A program made the position numbers and the translations under genes. Source: Aurifilum marmelostoma (taxonomy: Eukaryota; Ascomycota; Sordariomycetes; Diaporthales; Cryphonectriaceae). Taken from it: 64,000 nucleotides of DNA. Where the stretch lies: NCBI GenBank assembly GCA_027559495.1, contig JAMXSV010000018.1, forward strand, positions 930,001-994,000, in the 5' to 3' direction. Under the pieces are notes generated by a model. It ran no database searches and was not told where the DNA came from. It saw nothing but the letters and a program-made list of their open reading frames with translations. Positions 55,823 through 64,000 of this stretch are shown piece by piece. How positions within the stretch are numbered: the first letter of the stretch is position 1; every line of letters starts with the position of its first letter.

Positions 55823-57221
55823 GGCGTGAACAGAGCGCCCCAGATAGGAAGGGGTGTAGGGGACAGAGCTTGGGGGGGTGACAAGGCATACATGTGGGAT
55901 CCCGCCGCGGCGGCGTAGTACAGACGGCCGCGGACATGCGATATCGATACCAACCCACCGCCTTATTGCGACCAGAAAGCATACACAGTCATCCAACGAA
56001 CAGCATATATCTCTTTGGCGCCAGCAGCGAAAATATCGTCATCTCCCGTCTCAAAAATGATAATCTCGTGGCGAAGACTCTTGCTTAACACAAGACCCGA
56101 GACACGAGGAGGACATGATCTGCTCGGGGCAAGATGTCTGAGCAATATGCACAGTACCTGCGGTCAAACCCACCTTCGTGGCCGCCCACCGTTGAGCACA
56201 GCCCAGGAGCAGATGCAGCACTTGCAGTTTTTTGTTTGGTTTTTTTCTTCTTTCTTTCTCCGTCTTTCATGATGCATACGGGAGGACCAGGCGGCGATTT
56301 CCCTCTTATTTCTTATCCTTTGGGCGTCAAAAGACGCCGTGGGTTTGGTCTGACTGGTCATCACCCCCCACCGGCTTTTCCATTCTGGTCGTGCACGTTG
56401 AGTGCCCCCGCTAGGGGAAGAAGGAGATGAGTGGGGGGCTTTCGAGGTGGGCACGCACACATTGATCATAGGGAGGAATGGATTGTTCATTGGAAGGCGT
56501 TATTGATATTACGGGTGTACGAGTTCATGATAGAAGCATTAATCGAACATTTATGCTATCTCATTGTCGTGGTTCGTTGATGGGTCTGCGCCCAGGCGGG
56601 ATGGAAATCTGTGAGACTGTTTGATGTTCGAGGCCCGTGACGAATCACGATCAGCAACTTTGGAAGTTGTCCACATACCTGGGTGCGGATTCTTCCTCTT
56701 GGCCTGGTTTATTCATTCTGTGGGGGGGGGGGGCTATTGCATTGAGACACGAGTTGTGAGGACTGCACCGAGTAAGTCGAGGTCGAGGATCCGCATTTTT
56801 AGGCCTTTTGCTTCTGCTCTGGGGCTTTGTGGTCTCTCTGTCTCTGACGAGCGCTTCTCAACTTTGGTAAATGGCTGCTTGTGCAGTTTATGCTGAGAGG
56901 CTCGGTGTGATGCTCCTACAGTAACCATACTTACGCTGATATTCTGCGACAGGTATCTGTCAAGATCGGGTCAATTCATTACGGACATGGTAAAAGATGT
57001 TTGGTTTTGATGACTTCCATAAGCTTCTGCTATTTCTCTCGAGTGTCTGTTCTGTCTTTCGTGACCTGACTATTCAACAGGTCAAGGAGAGATAGTCAAA
57101 ACACCAAAATATGAGTAGTTGGAAGACATCTATGTTTATATCTGAAATTGAACTGGCAAGGAAGAGGCTACGTAGGAACATATCCTTCTACACTGCAGCC
57201 AGCACACATCGCCATTCGACT
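55823..57221. other. intergenic region
   Basis: 1.4 kb between the membrane-protein stop and the SDR stop. Short ORFs only; a G12 run lies at 56722-56733. Nothing else supported. Confidence 0.5.
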
Positions 57222-58110
57222 TCAAGGCAACGTGTAGCCACCGTCAATCACCAGATCGGCACCCGTCATGTAGCTGCAGGCGTCCGAGGCGAGAAAGACA
57301 TATGCCTTTGAGTGGGCATTTCACACCAATCAGCATTCACACAAGCTGCGGCGAAGGAAACAGAAAACGGAGGTTAACAACAGCTTTTGACTCACACTCT
57401 TCAGCTCGGCGGCATCACAGATCCTCTTGCCGGGAATCATGCTCATCCAGGCATCAAACCTCTCCTTGGGCTGCAGCGTCAACATCTCGGTCATGACAAA
57501 GCCAGGGCTGATGCAGTTCACCCGGGCGAAGTCGGCCCACTCGACAGCCAGGCTCTTGCCCAGGTGCACGGCGGCGGCCTTGCTCGCGTTATACGCGGCC
57601 TGCCGCTGCGGGACGTTGACGAGCGTGGCGCTGACGCTGGCCGTGATGATGAGGTTGCCCTTGCCCTGCCGCTCAAACACCCGCCCGGCCGCCTGCGCCG
57701 TCCACATGACGCCGTCCAGGTTGACGGCGCTGTTGCGCGCCCACTGCGCCTCCGTGTACTCGAGCGCGGGCACGTGCTCGTTCACGCCCGCGTTGGCGAC
57801 CACGATGTCGAGGCGGCCGCGGCCGAACCCCCGCGCGACCTGCGTCTCGAGCACCTCGGCGACGGCGGCGCGGCTGGCGACGTCGCAGGCGAAGGTGGCG
57901 ATGCGCACGCCCGTGGCGGCGGAGATGGTGGCGGCGGCGTCCTGGGCGGCGGCGCGCGAGGTGCCGTACTGGAGGGCCACGTCGGCGCCGGCCTCGGCTA
58001 GGCCGCGGACGACCTCGAGGCCGATGCCCTTGGCGCCGCCGGTTACTGCGGCGATCTTGCCGGCGAGGGAGAACTGGGTGAGGACGGGGGTGTTTACGTT
58101 TTCGGGCTTG
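57222..58110 (-). CDS. short-chain dehydrogenase/reductase, sorbitol/mannitol-dehydrogenase-like, start unclear
   Basis: Exon (5' part) ..57396 and exon 57305..57222; intron 90 bp (GTGAGT..AAAG). Seen: NTPVLTQFSLAGKIAAVTGG at the N-terminus, GGAKGIGLEV, VVANAGVNEH, ITASVSATLVN (catalytic Ser), YNASKAAAVHLGKS (YxxxK), NCISPGFVMTEM and after the intron AYVFLASDACSYMTGADLVI. This is the fungal NADP(H)-dependent mannitol/sorbitol-type SDR pattern; substrate unproven. The odd point: no in-frame ATG lies within reach of the conserved N-terminus. The frame is open far upstream (to about 58415), but the sequence before 58110 includes a G12/T7 tract and is not protein-like. The end given is where conserved sequence begins. 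Confidence 0.82.
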
Positions 58111-58126
58111 AAGAGGGGCTTTTTTT

Positions 58127-58138
58127 GGGGGGGGGGGG
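58127..58138. repeat. G12 homopolymer at SDR 5' end
   Basis: Twelve G next to seven T, lying exactly where the start codon of the SDR at 57222 would be expected. Confidence 0.9.
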
Positions 58139-59438
58139 AGGGCTGATTACTGGGGGAGGGGAAGAGAAATGGGATAATATGGGTAGGGTTTGTGGGTGAG
58201 GCTTGGGGGCGGATGTAGGAGGGAATTACAAGCAGACACAGACTTGAGAGAGAGACACCAGAGCACGGAGGAGAGGAGAAGAGTACAAGGTAGATGGAAA
58301 AAAAGGTATGATTTCGTAAAGCTGGGGTATATGCACGTTGCCGATCACGGGCGGTACTGTAGTACCCGGTTGAGTTTGCATGCATGCTATTCGCGAACAA
58401 TGCTTCGAGGGACAAAGAGCAGGTCGTAACGGGTCTTTGCTTGTATATAATGTCTTACTCTGCCGCGATAGACGCCCTTCTCTACATTCCAGATGATGTC
58501 AAGCTGCACTGCCTGGGGTTGTGCAATCTGTGTACATCTCAGAAACCACTGCTCTTCTTTCTATGTTTTCCTTGTTGTCTGCACTTTTTTCTTCTCCCAG
58601 GTTGACAATGGACGGGTAAATCGAGTTGTCGGGGCTATCAAATAAACAGCTGAGAGAATATTAAATGCGGTTCAGTACTCGGAACTCGGCTATTATTCTT
58701 AATAGCCTGTAATACTCTTCCGCGCGCGGGGAGAAGACCCTTCATATTCCTCTGATACATCGAGTGGAGGAGGTCACTCGTGAAGGTATTGAGAAGAGAG
58801 CTCGTGTGAATTATTATGATTCTAGAGACCAAAGACTACTACTATATAATACTTATTTTATGACTCTACATCTTACACGTACACTCGATATAATTGGAAA
58901 ATGACAACTATCCCACGAGCATACACAACACAGTGATTGCCCATACAGTGTCTGTCCGGGGCAATAATTCACCGAATTTGGCATCAACCCTGGCCATGAC
59001 CTGAATCTTTACATGCCTTCCCCAGGTTTTTCCCCCGTATTTTTCTGGAGCCCCCAAGACGCATTCCCCACGAACACCCCAATCTCGACTGGGACAGGCC
59101 TTGGAAATAATACCCACCTGCTGCTGTGTTCACCGCCCGCTCACTCTCGCGGTCCCTAGAAAAGGAATATACTGCTCGGCCGGTCGGGACAGAGACTCAC
59201 GATGACCCCAAGGTGATCTTCATCTTGGTCTGGGGTAAGACCCCACCGGACCAACCCAGAACATACCTAGGTCATTCATTACAAGATGGGGAGCCGTATT
59301 AATTATATTGTGGACGGGGAGGCCTCATGATCCCTTCATGTTTCTCCCTTTGTTCTCTTTTCCTCCTCCCAAGGCTGTTGACTGTTGAGCCTGGTCGCGA
59401 GAGAGCGTACGTGGGAATACATACACACATCGTTCAGG
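58139..59438. other. spacer between divergent SDR and PL4 genes
   Basis: 1.3 kb holding SDR 5' sequences (pyrimidine-rich on the sense strand near 58200-58300) and the PL4 promoter. No gene seen. Confidence 0.5.
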
Positions 59439-61696
59439 ATGCGTCTGCACGTATTAGCACTGCCACTCTGGGCTGCCGCTGTCCAGGGCGCCCTCATCGC
59501 AAACCAGACCGACTCTTACCTCCTGATCGCCAATGACAGGCTCACAGCTTCCGTCAACAGGTCCTCGGGCGCCATCTCGTTCCTCACCCTCGACGGCCAG
59601 AACCTGCTGGGCACCGAGGCGACCAGCGTGGTGACGCCAGGCGGCGCGACAGGCAACGGGGTCAGCGGTGTTGGGCCCTACCTCGACTGCTACTGCACCC
59701 CGGAGGGCGCCTACACCCCAGGCGCCGACAATGCCACGTACACGCTCTACCAGGGCGTCGACTCGTCCAATACCTCGTACGGCGGCATCTCCATGAGCCA
59801 GGCCTACGCGCCCACGGGCATCGTGCTGCAGCAGTACTGGTTCCTGCGCGAGGGCGAGACGGGCCTCCACACCTTCAGCCGGCTGTACTACTACAACGAC
59901 ACGGCCCCCTCTGCAGGCGTCTTCCAGGAGTTCCGCACCCTGTTCCGCCCGGACACGGACAACTCCATCTGGACACACCTCATCACCGACGCCGACCTGT
60001 ATGCCCCCTTGCCCCGGCCGGACCCGGCAGCAGGCAACCTCACGGACGCCTACACCGTGCAGGACGCCACCTGGTACATCGGCAACCGCACCACCTCGGA
60101 CCCCTACGTGGACGACTTCTCCGACTACTTTACAAAATACACCTTCTCGGCCGTCTACCGCGACCAGGCGGTGCACGGCATGTACGCAGACGGCACCCTG
60201 ACCCCGGACGGCGCCACCTTTGGCGCCTGGCTCGTCATGAACACCAAGGACACGTACTTTGGCGGGCCCACCTGGTCCGACCTCGTGGTCGACGGCATCG
60301 TCTACAACTACATCATCTCCAACCACCACGGCGACCAGGCCCCCAACATGACGAGCGGCTTCGACCGCACCTTTGGCCCGTCGTACTACCACTTCAGCCG
60401 CGGCGGGGGGACAACCTCGTGGGAGGACATGTGGGGCGAGGCGGCGGCGCTTGCGGACCCGAGCTGGAACGCGGCGTTCTATGATGATATTGCGCACCTG
60501 GTGCCCCGGTATGTGCCCTCCTCGGGCAGGGGGTCGTGGCGGGCGGTGGTGGAGGTGCCGGAGGGCGGGCAGAGGGCGGTTGCTGTGCTGTCGGCCAACG
60601 GGCTGGACTTCCAGGACAACAGCCAGGACACGGAGGCGTATCAGTACTGGGCGGACATTGATGCTGGGACCGGCGAGGTGCAGATCGACCGCGTCAAGGC
60701 CGGCACGTACAGGCTGACTGTGTTTGCGGACGGTGTGTTTGGGGAGTATGTGCAGGACGATATTGTGGTTGCTGCGCTGGAGACGACGGATAGTGGGACG
60801 GTGACTTGGACGGCCGAGTCTGCTGGGACGGAACTGTGGCGGATGGGGACCCCGTGAGTATCTCTCTCTGTACCTATGATCTCGAGAAACAGTAGCATCA
60901 CTGGTGGATGGACGGACGATGCTAACCTCATCTCCCGTCTTCTTAGGGATAAATCCGGCGGCGAGTGGCTCCACGGCGACCACCCCGACCCCAACCACCC
61001 CCTCCACCCGCCCGAGTACCGCATCTACTGGGCCGCCTACGACTACCTAGACGACTTCCCCGACGGCGTCAACTTCCACATCGGCACCTCGGACATCACA
61101 AGGGACTTCAACTACATCCACTGGTCCGTCTTTGGCGGGTACGCCAACGCCCTGCGGCCCGTCCAGGTCGAGGGCGACGGCAACATCAACAACTGGACGG
61201 TGACGTTTGACCTGGACCGGGCGCAGCTGGAGGGCACCAGCGAGGCCACCTTCACCGTGCAGCTGGCGGCGGCCAAGGCGGCGAGCGGGAACACGGATGT
61301 TTATAATGCCAGCCAGGCGTTTATTGATCTTCCTTATAATGTGGCTGTGAACGGGCGAGCGCTGGAGACTTGGGTGATTCCGTGAGTGTTCCGTTCTTTT
61401 TTTCTTTCTTCTTGTTCTTGTCTTCACTTTCTTGACCTTCTGAGCGAAGTGCGATGTAATTACTGACCCGTCATGATAGGTACTACCAGTCGTCCTCCTG
61501 TGGCGTGCGCAGCGCCGTGACGTGTTATCACCTGGCCAACAAGTGGACGTTCCCCACGAGCTATCTTGTGGGCGGTGCCAATGCCACCAACGAGATCATC
61601 CTAAGCTTGCCTTTTAATGCCACGGATTATGAGAGCGCGGTGCTGCCGAGGAGCATATATGTGCAGTATGATGCGCTGAGGCTGGAGGTTAAATAG
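59439..61696 (+). CDS. secreted rhamnogalacturonan lyase (polysaccharide lyase family 4)
   Basis: Cleaves the rhamnogalacturonan-I backbone of pectin by beta-elimination. Exons 59439..60853, 60947..61381, 61480..61696; introns 93 and 98 bp (GTGAGT..TAG each); about 688 residues. The ATG at 59439 gives a signal peptide MRLHVLALPLWAAAVQG and a mature start ALIANQTDSYLL, in a frame that is open from 59385. Seen: the catalytic-domain opening ANDRLTASVNRSSGAISFL, GVGPYLDCYC, the central fibronectin-like region (AGTYRLTVFADGVFGEY), and DKSGGEWLHGDHPDPN starting exon 2, then a carbohydrate-binding-like C-terminal domain ending SIYVQYDALRLEVK. Many N-glycosylation sites. The layout matches Aspergillus RhgB-like enzymes; catalytic Lys/His were not assigned individually. 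Confidence 0.92.
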
Positions 61697-62481
61697 TCTG
61701 GATGAATGATCTGAGAATAGCGCTGTAATTGAGTGGAGTGGATGGCAGTAGGGGAAGATAGCTATATATACTTGAATATAAAAGGAGAGAGAGAGAGAGA
61801 GAGTGTGTGTGTGTGTGTGTGCATGAATATAATCACTCAAGGAAGTATACCTTTTGGCTGTCAACTCGATTATATTTTCTCATGCTATAACTGGCATGTA
61901 ATTACTCGTTAGCTATATATGTATATTGGTTCGTAAGATTTCATTGTACGGCCTGTTCTATTCGATGTTTTTGGAAACTGATCATGTTGTTTTATAGTTA
62001 TGTGCAATGCTCTTCTACCTCGACCTCCCGTAACATCCCATGCCACACATAAAGACCCCCCATGTCCTTGCAAAAGCGCCACCTCTCATCATGATTGGCC
62101 AGCACCAACGAGCATCCCTCACAAAGATGGTCCCATTCCTGCAGCCAGTCCATCCTCAGTCTAGCGCTGTAAGCCGCCTGCAGAAGCGCCCGGCCCAAGG
62201 ATGGTTTCAGTTCTCAAGTAAGGTGTGGCTTGGGCTGAAGGAGGCGTCCGTCGGAAACAGAGAACACAGAGGTATAAAGGGACGACCGGAATTCAGGAGA
62301 GGTGGACAGTGATGTGTGTGTGTGTGTGTGTAAGCCAGTTGCATATACACGACATCTACTTCCTCAATGTCATTTCTTGCCCTCTCTTTTCTCCATTGAC
62401 GATCTGCGTACCTGTTTGTGCAGACAGTCTAGACTCGAGGACATCTAGTGGTCGTTGCCATCACGCCGAGGACAGTACAGC
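61697..62481. other. spacer PL4 to bZIP gene
   Basis: 785 bp; AT-rich 3' flank of the lyase with a GA/GT repeat, then the bZIP promoter. No ORF of interest. Confidence 0.5.
61785..61821. repeat. (GA)n(GT)n compound microsatellite
   Basis: GA dinucleotides directly followed by GT dinucleotides about 90 bp after the PL4 stop codon. Confidence 0.9.
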
Positions 62482-63745
62482 ATGGTGCATGGGAGCAGAG
62501 AAGGACGTGGTGGGCCCATCGCGGCCCTGGCATCAATGCAGTCGCTGCAGTATGCAAAGGGGCCTGAGGATGACTGGACGGGGTTGAAGGACAGGGCAGA
62601 GAGGAAGAGGTTGCAGACCCGGCTCAACGTGAGAGCTCACAGTACGTGTCCATCCTTTTGTGGTCATGAACCATGGGGTCCCTCCACGAAATATACACCT
62701 CCCCAAGGAGATTGAGAAGAGAAGACTCACCTAGTTATGATCAGGACGGCGCAAGGCTGCCACTCAGCAGCAGCAGCAGCAGCAGCAGCAGCAAGAACAA
62801 CAAGAACAACAACACCATAATGTCTGTCAGCCGAATGACCTGCCGGCGGCATACACAACATTTGAGCCTCTCGCCAGTGTTGTCGCAGGTCATCTCTCGA
62901 CAACATCAGCACCACCAGCCTCAACACAATGCCATCCTAACCACCTCTCCTCTTCACCCTCCTCCTCCTCCTTCTACCACCCCATCTTCATAGACCCCGT
63001 TCTGCCCCTTCCTCCATCCCAGCCTTACCGGAACCTCCTCTCCTCCTTCTCCTCCCCCCAACACCACCACCCACCCAACCCCTTCCCGCTCTCGCGCGAC
63101 CACCTCATCCCCCTGATCGAGTACAACGTCTACCGCGCCAGCCTCACCAACATCTACATCCTCTCCCTCTTCAGCCTACTCCGCAACCCAGGCTGCGCGT
63201 ACCTCCTCCACCCAGAGCCCCCGCTCTTCCCACGCCAGCATGACGACAACCAGGGGGACAGCGCGGCCGCCGGCGTCGTCAGCACAAGCAGCAGCAGCAA
63301 CAGCAACAACAACAACAACAAGAACGTCCCCGAGTCCCTGCGCCCTACGGAGCTGCAGCGCACCACCCCACACGAGCTCTGGATCGACATCCTCCCCTCG
63401 CCTCGCATGCGCGACAACGCCATCGCTGCCGTGCGCGAGGGCAGGCTTGTCGAGGACGGGATCTGCGCGGATGTGCTGAGGGGTATGTGTGGTGGTGACA
63501 AGAAGATCGGGAAGCGGCTGCAGCCTCTTGTGGAGGAGGTGGGGGAGGAGGAGGAGGAGGAGGAAGAGGTGGATGCTAGGCTTATTGTGTGGACGACGCC
63601 GTGGGCGGCGAGCGGGTGGGAGGTTACGGAGGGGTTTGTACGCAAGTATGGGTTCTTGCTCGAAGGGTGCGAGGACGTTTTGGGGGCGACGAACAGGTAC
63701 CGGGGGGAGAGAGGCGATGATCCTCTTGTGTGGGAGGTGGAATGA
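62482..63745 (+). CDS. bZIP-type regulator with C-terminal DUF3425
   Basis: Putative nuclear DNA-binding regulator. Exons 62482..62641 and 62745..63745; intron 103 bp (GTACGT..CAG); about 386 residues. The splice was fixed by phase: it joins DRAERKRLQTRLNVRAH to RRRKAATQQQ, completing a bZIP basic region (about residues 38-57), followed by a Gln-rich stretch instead of a clear leucine zipper. The C-terminal half carries the DUF3425 signature: LIPLIEYNVYRASLTNIYIL, VPESLRPTELQRTTPHELWI, LPSPRMRDNAIAAV, LIVWTTPWAASGWEVTEGF and EDVLGATNRYRGERG. The start could also be the ATG at 62536, 18 residues later. Oddity: the residue normally Asn in the basic region (NRxxQR) is Thr. Low-complexity Ser/Asn and poly-Glu stretches lie in the linkers. 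Confidence 0.88.
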
Positions 63746-64000
63746 GTGGGAATGCACACAACACGTGGACGGTACGGTTCAAGATCTGCATTTTTGCATA
63801 CTCACCATGATACTTACTGGTAACAATTCAGCCGTTGATTTTCCCATCATCAGCTGGGTTTCGACTGCTGGTGTGTGGCTTGACCTGGTGTAATAATGGA
63901 CAGACCTTCTTTCTGTACCTAAGTAATTAATTAATTACGTGCTCGAGGTTCCCATTCCCTGCCAGCCTCGAGGGATCTGCTTGTGTCACCACAAGAAGGC

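Noticed and set aside
59454..61007. 517-codon minus-strand open frame
   Set aside because: Antisense of the PL4 lyase, no domain, Val/Arg/Gly-rich.
1..64000. CRISPR arrays, rRNA and tRNA genes
   Set aside because: No spaced direct repeats, no rRNA-like stretches and no cloverleaf with a proper T-loop were seen by eye; a tRNAscan run would be needed for certainty.

Overview
The window comes from a filamentous ascomycete (Pezizomycotina, probably Sordariomycetes-like). Genes carry short 58-154 bp GT-AG introns with CTAAC/CTGAC-type branch points, and GC-rich coding DNA alternates with AT- or pyrimidine-rich spacers. The families fit: HET domain, fungal alcohol oxidase, bZIP-DUF3425, the small fungal ELYS protein, PL4 and GH16 secreted enzymes. 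There are no operons. I recognise 20 protein genes or gene remnants and see no rRNA, tRNA, CRISPR array or intact transposon.

Layout. 0-8 kb (all minus): the 5' end of a DHA2-type MFS exporter, a large HET-domain gene with an N-myristoylation-like start, and a secreted arylsulfatase. 9.7-16.4 kb: housekeeping pair, condensin Smc4 (minus) divergent from an ELYS-like nuclear-pore protein (plus). 16.6-22.5 kb: an N-carbamoyl-D-amino-acid hydrolase divergent from a D-hydantoinase/dihydropyrimidinase-type enzyme, then a small His-rich ORF and a hydantoin/Asp-Glu racemase broken by a poly-C frameshift. These three enzymes form a complete hydantoin-to-D-amino-acid route resembling bacterial hyu clusters, and the divergent promoter holds three GATA boxes. 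24.9-30.2 kb: FAD alcohol oxidase and a GPI-type GH16 glucanase whose anchor signal is split by a poly-G frameshift. 30-40 kb: mostly gene-poor, with one alpha/beta hydrolase and very long C and A homopolymers. 40-50.5 kb: aspartate aminotransferase, an uncharacterised secreted protein, two SDRs and a cytochrome P450 remnant. 51.9-64 kb: an unknown acidic protein, a single-pass membrane protein, a third SDR without an obvious start codon, a secreted rhamnogalacturonan lyase, and a bZIP-DUF3425 regulator with an altered basic region.

How genes may work together. The clearest functional unit is 16.6-22.5 kb: racemase interconverts 5-substituted hydantoins, hydantoinase opens the ring to an N-carbamoyl amino acid, and carbamoylase releases the D-amino acid, CO2 and ammonia. 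This would be nitrogen scavenging under GATA-factor (AreA/NIT2) control. The aspartate aminotransferase at 40 kb is a normal nitrogen-metabolism gene, not obviously part of it. The PL4 lyase, GH16 glucanase, sulfatase and alcohol oxidase (a methanol-oxidase relative; methanol is released from pectin) fit a plant-associated or saprotrophic lifestyle. This is inference from gene content only.

Splice sites were placed by hand from consensus sites, reading phase and remembered family alignments. None was checked against transcripts.
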